DNA from: Himantopus leucocephalus
Taxonomy: Eukaryota > Chordata > Aves > Charadriiformes > Recurvirostridae
Direction of reading: 5' to 3'
Length of the DNA stretch: 64,000 nt
Assembly: GCA_003993805.1 (NCBI GenBank)
Contig: RSEF01000001.1
Coordinates: 211,200,863 to 211,264,862, forward strand
Positions within the stretch are counted from its first letter, which is position 1, and every line of letters begins with the position of its first letter. Under the pieces are notes generated by a model. The model worked only from the letters and a program-made list of their open reading frames with translations. It did no database searches and had not been told where the DNA came from. The position numbers and the translations under genes were made by a program. Shown one piece after another: positions 48,384 to 60,256 of the stretch.

Positions 48384-51300
48384 AGAAATGTGATGCAAGG
48401 CAGGTAGCCAGCTTCTCCTCGGAGCTGCTCAGAGCCCTCCAAAGCCACGGGTCCCGTATTCCTCCTCCACCTGGCATCTGCATTCCCAATCCTAGGGACC
48501 AGGAGTGGGTGAAGTGAGTGTTTCCTGCCTAATTTGCTCAGGAGTGATCAAACCCAAACCCCTCTCACAGCCCCATTCCCTTGGCACAGGAACAGCCCGC
48601 AGAGGAGGAACCAGACCTCCAACATGGATGGAGAGGCGGCAGCTCCATCCAAAGAGGTGTCAGTGTGGCTGGACTGGACATCCCTTCTGTGAGCAAGTGG
48701 CTGGGAGCCCGCCAAATACAAGATTTGCCTTTTCTCAACCAGTACCGTGTTGTGTACTCTTTGATGAGTCTCTTCAGTTTTAAATACTTCTCTGAAGGCA
48801 CATGTTTGCTGGGTAGGGGCCTCAGAAAATTAAAGAGGAGGCTGGGTGGACTGGGATGGATTTCACAGGTGGTTTATGCAAAACCTTCCCAGTGAGTCAC
48901 AAGCCAGTCGGCAAAGTCATGTCATCAGTGCAGGAAGAGTTTCTGCCCCAGACCTTGACTCCCAAGAGAGAGACAGTGGCTACAGAAGTGAAAGAGAGAA
49001 CTACTGACTTGTGTTATCTGGAGACAACGAGAGGGAACCTCTAAGACACTTCTGAAAATTCAATTAAATTGGAGGCAGCTTTCACGTAGAAATATTTGTA
49101 ATGTAAATGAAGGATATTTGGCAAGTTTTAAGCTTCCAAGATATTGATTGATTCTTTAATTTTTTTGAGTGAATTAAAAACATTTCAGTGGTGAAGCGTA
49201 AAAGGTAATTTGCGAGTTTGTGTGTTACGATGTTCAGCCTGCGAAAACAAAATATAAAGTGTCTCTGGAAATAACCTTCACAACTGTGATAATTGCTGGC
49301 AGTGGCTGTAATTCCCAGTAGCTGTCTGTACTCAGCTTTACATGAAATTGATTTGACTTTGCATTTACTTTTCGATCTGGGCTCAGGTGATTTGAATCCG
49401 GGCTCAAATTAAGTATGGTTTCCCTTGTAAAGATGAAGCAATGTATCAAATGCCTAAGGGAAAAGAGCAGAAGGGAGTTGGAAAGTGCTTTGTTCAAACT
49501 TTTAATTATTTTACCTCATTCATAGTCTGAGTGGCACAATGATCTGTTTTTATTTGATCACATCAAACTTGCAGTGCACTACTTTTTTTGTTTCGCTCGA
49601 GCTAGTGCACCGCTTATGCAGCACGGAGCTTTTTTCCCATGATGCTCGCAGATGTGAGCTCTGCTCCCCACACCTCAGAGCTAGAAGCTGAAACAAAAAA
49701 AAATAAAAATATCCAAGTGTTCATCTCTTTGCCTGCAGACCCAGGTACCGAAGCACTGTGGCAGCTCTCAGCTTCTAGACTAACATCACTTCAGGCTTGC
49801 TTAAAAGTGCTTGCACAGTAGGAAGCGCTTTTCCCTGGACCTCCCAGCTACTGAGCTTCTTCTGCAAAAAACCACCTAAGTTTTGCTTACACCTTTCTAA
49901 TGAATAATTCAGCTCTTTGTAATGCTTACAAACATGTCATGTTTCTCTTTAGGGGGATTTCCTCCCAACCCCGATAGCCCTGCTGAGCACCCTGCAGCGC
50001 TCCTCGGCCTCGCAGCTTCACGGAGCGTACAAACTTTGGAGGACTCCAACGGCACAAGGTAAGGGCTGTCCTCGCCATGCCTGCAGCTTCACAAGGGAGC
50101 TCGATGGCAGGACATGGCTTGTCCTCCTGTCTTTGTTGGACTGAAGATGTTCTGAGAAGAGCCCTCCTTTGGCACAGTTTGGGAAATTGCCTTTAAGAGG
50201 TAAAACACAAGCAAGGATGCAGAGGTCAGGTCTAAACAGGTGAGACCCAGACACCACCCCAAAGGGTGGGCGTCTTGTACCCACCCCCACAGCCTTAGGA
50301 AGGGAGACAGCCAAGCAGCTCCTCTGGTCTCGGCTTCCTGTGAGGAGAGCAGTGCTGGAGGGGAGCAAGCGCCTGAGTCTTATGGGAGGACATGGTCAAA
50401 CCCTGCCTAGACAACCCCCCATCCCTCTGTGTCTGGCAGAAAAGACAGGGAAGGGGCCGCATTTGGACACTGCCCATGTCAGACGGACCTTTGAATGTGG
50501 CTCTTTCCTTGCCACTGGTACAATTTCCCATTGACTTTGCAGGAGCATCCGTCTTTGGCCAGGGTCTTTCACCCTGGCTAAGCTGGACCTCAGCGTCAGC
50601 CTCCCTGAGCCCTCTGCCCATCCTTTTGTGAAGAAGGACTGAAGCCAGAGCCAGGCAGAAGATCATACATCCAGGCCCTCCAAGGGCAGGAAGAGTCCTA
50701 ATCATCAGAACTATTTTTGGAGGGATCTTTTAGCTTTATCCCCCTTCACCCCTCTGAAGCCAGAGAACAGAGCCAAACACCCAGAGGGAAAAAAGAGGAT
50801 AAAAGGATTTTTCTTCCTAAGGGGAGGAGGGACCATTATCAGAGTCACAGAGAGAAGATCAAAAAGAGCTACACAAAGCAGAGGGGCAGGCTCTTTCAGT
50901 CCAGAGGAATGAATTGCGAGCCGGCAGACTACCTTAATAATGAATTTCTGAGCCCCACACATCTGTTAATTACATCCCACCAAACTAATATCTCATCAGC
51001 ATGTCTTGTTAATGCATTAGAAATCAGAGCTGCACCTTCAGATTTTGAGGATCTGTGATAAATTGGGCAAGGGAAAACCGAGCAGCTGTGCCAGGGGGGG
51101 GCTCAGTAGGTGTCCCAGCTGTGGTGGCAAAACGATCTAAGCAAGGGACTGAGCCACCAGTGCCACCTCCCCTCGCCCAGGAAAGTGCTGGTGAGAAGCT
51201 GTGTGTGAAATCTGCTCATCTCTGCTGCCCCAAACAGCTTATAGCTGCACAGTTTCTGTGTGCATATGCGGCTAGTCCACAAGGATGTCAGCCTCGCAAT

Positions 51301-54069
51301 CAGTATGGTTTTCATCAACAGGAACAAAGACATGTGAACAGCTACTGGCAAGCGGCCAAGACTTTCCCCCATCACATTTTTCACAGTCATTTTGAATATG
51401 ACCTCAAGAAGACCTGTTTGTTTTGCCATAAAAGGCAAAGGGTCTAATCCTCGGCAGTTTTGTGCTGATGCTTCTAGTTTTGTAGGCATAAAAGCTTCTG
51501 CCTGAAGGCGTTAGTAGAGAAAAGGGAGTCAAGATTGGTTATGTCCTGGTTCTTCAGAGGATAAGAGAAGGAAAAAATTACACATAGACCCAAAAAGGAG
51601 GTGTGGTACTTAACACATCAGCACTTGTTAATAAATGCTACCCAGGCTTAGATATTAGAAATGTGTGTGTTTGTGACCATGTCTGGTGACAAGAGAAACG
51701 CAGTGTAATTTATGAGTGGTGGCTGCGGCTCAACCAACTGCCCTTTGCCACTGGAGAAAGTAAGAAATTGCTCCAGTCACAGTTCTTGCCACTTGACGTG
51801 CTTGGGAACATGCTTGGGAACTCCCTTCCAGTTGAGAGGTATGCATTGTTCCAGAAACAATGATGCTTAATAGCTAACATGCAGCTCAGGACCAGTTAAA
51901 TTCAGCAGACTAGGTCTACAGGCCTTGTCCTGCAGTCAAGAGGGACTGGTCCTCAAAGGATCCCCTCTTAGCTCGCAAGCAAGGATCCATGACATGCACT
52001 TTTGACAGCTCCATCCCTGGCTTGCTGGGTGTCCTGGAGAAATCTGCTTCACCTGGGTGTGTGCTTTTTTCCTTTTCCCACTTTCTTCCTGCTCTTTGGA
52101 GTTTACATCTAGCACAAGATGCATCTTTGAATTTTTATGAGAGAAATAAGTAAAGACTACAGTTCAGTGCCAAGTGAGAAGTCCCTCTCCTAAAAGGAAG
52201 TTGACACTGATATTGCAAGACCCATTTTTGTAAAGACGTCAGAGGCTATATCAGCAAAAGCTTTGCTTGCCTGTGATGATGGAGCAAACATCAACTAACT
52301 CTACAGATTATCTACACAACGGGATAAAGTATATTCTACTTCGTATTCACACAGTTGTCTTACACAAGTCAAAGGTTTTCTGAGTTGGACTCATTTGAAA
52401 AACTGTTCTTACGGTGTTTAGTTACATTAGAAGATGAGCACCAAAAAAGCAGAAGAAACCATGTAGAGAGTTGTAAACAAGTCTTCAAAGGGAGAAAGTG
52501 CAAGTGGGGAGGTCAGTATGCAATGGCTGGAGTTAGAAAGCAAGTGTACGGCAGTCCAGCATATTGGATTCATTGTCCAGGAAAAGTTCATCCTTGTGAA
52601 GATATTTCATCCTTCCAGTGCCAAGACCAAGGAGAGCTGGAGTTACTGGTTGCAGAAGTTGCATTTGTACAAGATAGATCTTGATGGAGGTTTGTTTTAT
52701 CTGGCACACTCCCCTTCTTGAAAGATGTTCCCCTTGTTTGCTTTCATGGATTGCTATGAGGTTATGCTAGTCATGTCTATCCATCGTACGTACTTGTTCT
52801 TTGTCCTTCGTATGATCCATGCTGCTATTTCTTAAATTTCTTTAAGGATACTTAGTTTTCACCTGGACCAAATGACTACACACACAAACTGTTATAGAAG
52901 GTATTTAAATAGGCAAAAAGAGAATACACTGACAAAACTGGAAACACTGTTGCTAAGATGAAAAGCTAATGCACATTCTTTTAGCACCCTTCAAGAAATG
53001 CGTTTGTTTAAATAACAACATGCAGAAAATTAACCCACCCAGAATTATGCTAGACAAATAATATCCTGCTGCTTTATTTTATATTATGGCATATGCAATT
53101 TTGGGGGTGGGGGTCTTTGGAGGGATAAAGTTCCTGAAATACTCAATTTAACTTTATTTACCTCTGAAAGGGGTAAATGGAATGACCTGGTTAAGACTGA
53201 GTCAGTTGCCCTGACTTTGACTGACCCAGTCAAAGGGAAATAGAGGACTAGTGCTGTAGGACCTTATTATGAGGTATTAAAGAAGGTTAATACAAATTAT
53301 GCCAATCAATCATTTATGAAAAATAGGCCTGGGGTACTCAGTGTAATATTTTTAGGGATTTCCAAAGGTGATTGATAAGGGTAACTGCATAAATACAGTA
53401 TATACTTCCACTTCTATAAAATACTTGATTTACCATATACTGCCTAATAAAGAAGCTACAGTGATAGAAAACCCATAAGATACACATTTAAAGGATAAAA
53501 ACACGTGAACTGTTAAGTCTTAAAATATAATGGAAGATAAATGGAAACTCATTGCTGAACAGGTGCTTTCCTAAAGAAGTCTTGCAAACGTCTTCCGCTT
53601 GTCCAGTCCTCAGGGACGTTTTTGTCACTGGTTTGAAGAAGAAATCAGAGAGTTGTTGATAACATTTCCAGGTGACACAGAAACAGTGGGAGAGGTGACA
53701 AATGAAGAGAGCAGGACAATCTGGATAAAGATGATCCACAGTGACCCAAACTGTGTGTGGGCATAAACAAATGGTACATGCAAGACAGCTGTAGGTAAGG
53801 TCATGTCTGTAGATGGCCAACAATTCAGTCAGAATATGTGGTTGCCTTTCTGAGAAAACAAGACACGCGCAAAACTGGGGGAAGTCATGGCAGGGGTGAC
53901 CGGCTGATATCCTACTTCCATGAGATGGCCAGCCAGCCCTCATTAGCACTTGGCTTAAGAAACAAAAGGGTCTTGGCTAAGATTAGGGAGGTTATGTTCC
54001 TTCTATGTCTGCAGACATCTGATTATTCCTGGAATAGCATGTCAGGTCTGGGGTCCTCCTTTAATCTTG

Positions 54070-54330
54070 TAACATTAAAAGTTGGAGAGAACTCAAAGAA
54101 TCACAGGCATGATCAAAGGTCTGGAAAACATGCCTTTCAGTAGGATTCAAAGATGTTGGTCTACTTGCCTTGAGTACAAAGAGGGACTTTTGTCACTGTC
54201 CCTAACAGTCTGCATAAGGAATAATAATTTGAAAACAAGGAGATTTTATGCCCTCATAGACGTAGGCATAACCAGATCCAATGGCTGGAAGGTGCAGCTG
54301 GGGAAATATGTATTTGAAATGTCATGATAG
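54070..54330 (+). repeat. Old CR1-like LINE fragment
   Basis: Ordered matches to the older vertebrate CR1 3' ORF2 region: 'tctggaaaacatgcctttcag', a degraded 'aaagagg..' block, 'ataatttgaaaacaagg' and 'agatccaatggctggaaggtg'. These correspond to the family's 'ggaaaacatgcct' and 'gatccaatggctggaagttg' blocks. Much more diverged than the other CR1 copies here. The open frame at 54082-54327 is a relic of it. Confidence 0.6.
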
Positions 54331-57300
54331 GTCAATGCTGAGAGGTATCAGCGACTGAAATCACTTATTGAGGCTTCTGATGGAAAATCCATTAGCTACT
54401 AGTTTCTTTATAACCAACACTAATATTTCAAAACAGGATATCCTTTAGGTTAAGCACAGATTCTGGACCTGGAGCAGATGCTAACTGAGAAGCAAGTGTC
54501 AAGCAGGTGACTTAGGACACGGAAGTAGTCTATTCTAATCTCAAAATGTAATGAACATTTTGTGTTGAAGTTCTGTACTCCAGAGATGCACTCACCACCA
54601 TACGGGTGTCTGTGGCCTATCTGCCTTGTGCTTCTCTGCCTCCTCCCCCTAAATCGTTTCATATCAGCTATTTCACTTGCACAAATTTTCCTAACCCTAA
54701 CCCTTGCTCTTCCCTCTTCTCCATCCTAACTTTTGGTCAAACTCCAGAAGCATCTGACATATATAATCCAAACACTTTAGATCTTTGGCTGTGGCAAAGA
54801 TTAACATGTTAAGAGGTAATTGGTGTAGGAATTACTACAAGAGAACAAATCTGTTACTGATAGAATTTTTTGAAGAGAAAGCCACACTTTCAGGGTGAGA
54901 ATCATCTGCCCTATGTCAGTCACAAGGCTGAGATGACTTACACACCAGAAGTGTCCGTTTATCGGCGTTGAGTCTCAGAGGCTCCTGGAGGGACCAGCAA
55001 CTAGTCCCACAGATGTACCCACATACATCCGCAGGGCACTGTGCTCAGCAGCTAGTGCGCCCTCAGGGTGCTCGTTGATGTTGCTGGGTCCTCATGTGTA
55101 AGCCAACATAAAAAGCTTGTCTGAAGGGTGGGCTGGAATGAGTTTTAGGGCCTTTCCTTATTACTGTCACTGACACACTCAGGGCCCTGTGGGACTCCTG
55201 TTATAATCTCTCTGTGCTGCATTTTACCAGATATCAATAGTCATTTTCGGCCCCTGATATGCAAGTTGCTCTGAAAGTGCAAAACACACTATTATGGAAC
55301 CAAATCTGTCCGTGGATCTCCTTGCTCATTAGGGGCTGCTGCTTTGCTGGAGCCAGTTACAGCTCCATGGTTGCCTTAATGGGATTTCTCTTTTTCCATC
55401 TCTTATTCTACTCATCTCTCAGCTAGTTTGCTTGCAGGTACTATAATGTGAATTCTGCTGGATGAGTCAGAGCTCAGAACTGACAAAGATGTAGATATCA
55501 AGGTTCCCACTGGTTTTTTTTTTGTGTGTGTGGATGAGGTTTCCAGCTCCACGCTGTACATGCTCAGGTGCAGATTGCCACACTCAAGGAATTGCACATG
55601 GTGATGTAACTGACCAAACACACTCCAAAAAACTTCTGGAAAGAGAAAACCCACTGATTTTTGTAGCTGTACTTGGGGCAAAGGCCCATTAAATTAAAGG
55701 CTGCTTTTCTGTCTTTCCTCAACCTCTCCGTTGCTCCATCTGACTCCTTGCTCTCTACATTGGAGTGAAACTGGTCCTTCCTCTCCCAGGTCTGGAGTCC
55801 AGGGCTGGTCCGGCCGGTTGCTGTAACTGCTGCAGGAGGTGACAGCTTGGCCAACGTGGAGAAACCCCGTGGGAATTTCAGCTGTGCTCCAGCACATCTC
55901 TCCCTTGCATAAGCAAGCTGCAATTCGAAAGACATAATCTGGACAACTCAGTGAGGGTGGATTTCCATGTATGAGGCCAAGGGCACATCCTGATGTACAG
56001 GTCATTCTCATTGAAAAACTTTAAGTCCCCACTCCAAAATATGAGTACATTTGGGGTTTTTTTTTCTAAGAAAACAGACACCAGAAATGTATTTTTCTTC
56101 TCTCATCCATTCTGGCTGGAATTAACCCCTGTACACATGTAGATAGCGGCCCAGAATAGACATACAGAACAGAAAGTTCAAACAGTTAAACTTGCGCGAT
56201 TGTATAAATAACAGCAAACAGGGATCTGTAAGGCAATCATCATCATAATGATGCCCAGAACAGCCAGATGACAGACAGGAACCCAGTAACCTCTGAAATG
56301 CCAGAACAACTCTGCAGCTTGCCACAGCTGCACTGGTTTATAGACTGCAGTTATCCTAACCAATGAGGGCATTTTATTATATTACATTTTATTTTATTAT
56401 ATTAATTCTATTAGACATTGTTTGGCTGTTTAAAAGAAGAACAAAGTCTCACAACAGCCTCGGTCCCTTGCAGAGAGAGCTGTATGAAAATCTCCTGATA
56501 AATAACAGTTGCTGAGAGCAATTGCTCAACCCACGTGCTGCCTTGTACAGAAATGATCATCCACAGAAAGATTTTAAGAAATCAGGAGAGCGCCTCAGAG
56601 AAAGCAGCAGGAGGGATGGAGGAGTGGGGGAAATGGTGTACGGAGGCTGGAAACTTCTGCCAAGCATTGCTGTGCAACTGCTCGCCTGAGTCAAGTGGTT
56701 TTTCTTGAAATATTTGCAGCATCAGGTCCTGGGTTGGTAACTTGAATATTAAGGTAGTACATCAGCATCTTCTAAATGGGTGCTGAAGAACTCCCAGGGT
56801 TCTTCCTGCCTGTGCCCCTTCTCCTTCCCTCTCCAGCCATCTCCGCCCCGCGCAGTTGTACCAGGTCATTTTAAGGGGGAGGGGGAGGCTCATCTGGAAA
56901 ACTGCTGCATATTTATAACAAGACCATCTATTACACCAGTGCAGGATGGAATTGAAAACATATGGTGCCCTGGGAGCAGCTGTTTCTTTTTTTAGGCCTC
57001 TTATGCCCTTCAGAAATGTCAAGATAGAGGAACGAAAATGTCAGGAAACTGCAATATGCTTACTCTAAAGGCCTCCCATCGGTGACGTATTTATGAAGCT
57101 GTTGGAAATTTGATTCACATCGAGCACAAGACACCAGGTTTTAAAGACCCACGTTAACAGAGCAGTCTGCTAAAGCTAGTACTCCTCATCTGCACCTTGG
57201 TGGGACATTCTGCTTGGGGACACAGGTCCCCACGCACCTCAGGAGAAAGCCCCCGCTCCTGTAGTTGTGGCTTCATGCCACTTCCTTGTACGGGTCTAGA

Positions 57301-59705
57301 GGAATGTCCCCACGCCTTTGCTGCTGTGGTTGGAGAGCCGGGCATTGCCTTGGTAGTAAGCTGCTGCTGTGGATAATGATGGAGCAGCTGGATGGGACAG
57401 TCGCATGGGATTCATGTGCAGTTCTCAATGTTTAAAAACCAATAAATCTGATCAAACAAACCAGTCACCTTGTAGTCTCTGCCCATGCTGTGCCAGCACT
57501 GGGACAGTGCTCTGGAACTGTTTCAGTTCACCATTGATCATGCAGCCACAGCGACCAGTCACTAGTGTCTCAAAAGTCCTCCTAATGTTTCTTGTTTAGA
57601 GGTTTAACCAGAGCTTCCTTAGGGCTGGTCACTTTTTAAAGGCCCAAATGTCATCATCAGCGTGATACAGTAAAAGCAGGTCCCACAGACTATACAGGGC
57701 CAAGCAGGAGAGGAGCAACCAAGCCCTGTTCCCTGCCAGGACTATAAAGCCCGCTTACCTGCAGAACCTGTCGAGAGACTGATCTTACAGAGTACGCACC
57801 GAGAGCAGGAGCCTGAAAGTGGCCCACAGGAGCTGACAAGGAGCTGACTTTTCTCCAGTACAAGGCAGAGTAAAGCTACAGAGCTGCATTTGAAACTGAT
57901 TGCAAATACGACCTGCTGCTGTCTCAGACGCAAAGCCCTGGCTGTGTTCCAGGAGCAGTGACATCACCCCTGTGCTGGAGCTGAGCTGCATTGGAGGTCA
58001 CCTCTGGGGATCCCTTCCCAGTCCCCTTCCAGCTTCATGGAGATCAGAGCACTCAAGTTGTGTGTTGGTGGCTTTAAAATTCCCAGGCCAGTCCCAGTGG
58101 AAGAAACACGGGGCTCAGGATCATGGTGTCCTCCCAGCTTAAGGAGGACAGGAGCATGCAGCCTGGTGGCTGTGCTGGAATGCCTGCACCATGGGACAGC
58201 AGTAGCATCTCTTTTCCTTGCTTATGGCCAACAACACAGTCCAACAGAGAGAAAAGGAAGAGGCTTCCAGAAGGAGGCTGGAAGAGATGGTGGAAATATT
58301 TCAGTCAAGCTTCTCAGGGTTTTAAATAAATTAGACTTATCAAACATCGTGGTTTGGTTGGGGTATTTTTTTTTTCATTTTTGGCAAAAATTTCTGGCAA
58401 GGAGCACAGAGCTGTGACCATATTGCAATTCTTGCTGTGGGCTGTATTAGAGGAAAAGGATGTGGGAGGTCTTGGAATCGAGAAGGGCTGGGGGAAACGG
58501 ATATGCCCTGTTTCTGAGCCCAGAGTCTGGGATGTGAGGTGGAAAAGTGGTAAAGTGTGGACAGATTATAGAGGGCCAAAGTGTTGGACCATTTCCAGAA
58601 TAGGGCTGAGAGAGAAGAGAAAGGATGAGTCAAGGAGCTTACCCCTTGAGCAAGGAGCTCAGCACCTCTGATGTGCTGGCAGGATGGGCTCAGCAGGTTT
58701 CCTCCTGACTGCAGCTCATACAACCATGTGAGAGAACTTCTACTTCAGTTCATCATGCTGGGGATAACAGCCCTGAGAGCACTGCCACTTTTCCCACAGC
58801 AAGTGGATTTGGGTAGCTCATTTGCAGGTGAGACTTGAGGCTGTGCCTCCAGAGGGGATGCAGGTCCCACTCCAGACCCTCTTCTAGAGAAAGAGGCAGA
58901 AAATATCATTTTGGAGCACAGGGTATGAGATACCAGGCAAAGTCGAGCAGCCTCATGGGAGGGGATGACAGCCTAGGATAGTTTTGGTTCTGCCTCTAAA
59001 CCCTGCTGTGCAGCTCACATTGCTCCTAGCTGCTCTCCTCCCGTCTGCATGCCCCTACTAGCAGGGGGAAAGACCATGCTGGAAGTCATATGGCAGAAGA
59101 GGCTAATAAAATAAACACCAGCGTACGCAGAGCAGGGGGCAGAGAACAAAAAAGGGATAGAACCATGATGTTGAAAAGAAAATAGGAAGGACTGCAGGAG
59201 CAAAAAGGGATATCACAAACTCCTGGAGAACATTAACATGTGAGCGATGGTACATAAAAATTCAAACAACCCACACTTCTGCTTGCAGGAGCAGTCTCTG
59301 CTGGTCTTTCACGTATTTGTGTCTCTTTTTCCACCCCAAAACCAGTCTGTACATTTCCAAATGCAGAAATCCCTTCTGCTGGCTGTAGGTGGGGGGTAAT
59401 AAGCTTTATTTCCAGCACTTTGGGCTCCACGTAGTTCTCTGAGAGGGGAGGAGAGAAGGAGATGATAAAGAAGGATAGATGGTAGTGGTTCGGACTGAAA
59501 AGACTCATGTTGGAGATGAGGAACAGCAAAGAAAGAGAAGGAGGACATGGAGAAAGAAATTGTCTGAAATCCAGTCAGCTCTCGGGTATGTTCAGACCTA
59601 TATGGATCTCTGTGGGTGTTGGGTAGTATATAAATTTGGATATGAGAAATACCAGTGAGAATTGCAGTGACTAATCTCCCTTTTCCTGTGGCCCAGGCAA
59701 GGGAT
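54331..59705. other. Intergenic, no gene seen
   Basis: Mixed unique sequence. Open frames near 55412-56011, 57742-57991 and 58037-58723 overlap on opposite strands without domains. A G-rich tract at 56871-56889 is too short to interpret. Confidence 0.55.
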
Positions 59706-59744
59706 GAAGCATCTCCTGTGCCTGTAAAGCACAGGAGATGCTTC
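59706..59744. repeat. Perfect 16-bp inverted repeat with 7-nt loop
   Basis: gaagcatctcctgtgc (59706-59721) and gcacaggagatgcttc (59729-59744) are exact reverse complements separated by CTGTAAA. A transcript from either strand would fold into a stable hairpin. Outside the stem, 'cagg' and 'cctg' about 10 bases out could extend the pairing after an internal loop. Confidence 0.9.
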
Positions 59745-59970
59745 TGGACCTGCTGTGTTCATGCTCCTGTTTGATTGCCTTAGGCATGTAAGACAATATT
59801 TCATCTTCCCACTGCAACTCCAGGCTCCACCAGCGATCCCAGTCAACTGCTGTGAGGTTTCACTGGCACATGAGGGAAATAAATTTGGCCCATGACTTGG
59901 GGATAGTGTGGTTTGGAGCCAGGGTGAGGAGGTGGCGGGTTTTACTCTTTGCTTTGCTGTTACTTTTACC

Positions 59971-60256
59971 AGGGCATGTAGTGATAGGACAAAGGGGAAT
60001 GATTTCAAACTGGAAGAGAGAGATTTAGATTAGCTATTAGGAAGAAATTTTTCACTCTGAGGGTGGTGAGGCACTGGAACGGGTTGCCCGGAGAAGTTGT
60101 GGATGCCTCACCCCTGGACGTGTTCAAGGCCAGGTTGGATGGCGCTTTGATCAACCTGGTCTAGTGGGGGGTGTCTCTGCCCATGGCAGGGGGGTTGGAA
60201 CTAGATGATCTTTAAGGTCCCTTCCAACCTAAACCATTCTATGATTCTGTGATTCT
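59971..60256 (+). repeat. CR1 LINE 3' fragment with complete terminus
   Basis: Reads through the last ORF2 blocks ('gtgataggacaaaggggaatg', RTRGN-type; 'gtggtgaggcactggaac'), then the 3' UTR ('caacctggtctagtgg', 'ggggggttggaactagatga') and the terminal attctatg/attctgtg octamers. Well preserved, so one of the younger copies. Confidence 0.95.

Larger units (their letters stand above)
46816..54069. other. Intergenic, no gene seen
   Basis: Contains a possible ancient repeat near 47125-47215, a tiny CpG cluster at 47459-47525, a poly(T) run at 48160 and an octamer motif at 48376. Open frames at 50295-50705, 51055-51489 and 52355-52684 have no recognisable domain. Confidence 0.5.

Noticed and set aside
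49388..49402. 'ttgaatccgggctc' resembling a tRNA B box
   Set aside because: No A box or cloverleaf could be traced around it.
54689..54706. Telomere-like CCTAACCCTAACCC string
   Set aside because: Only about two units; not an interstitial telomeric array.
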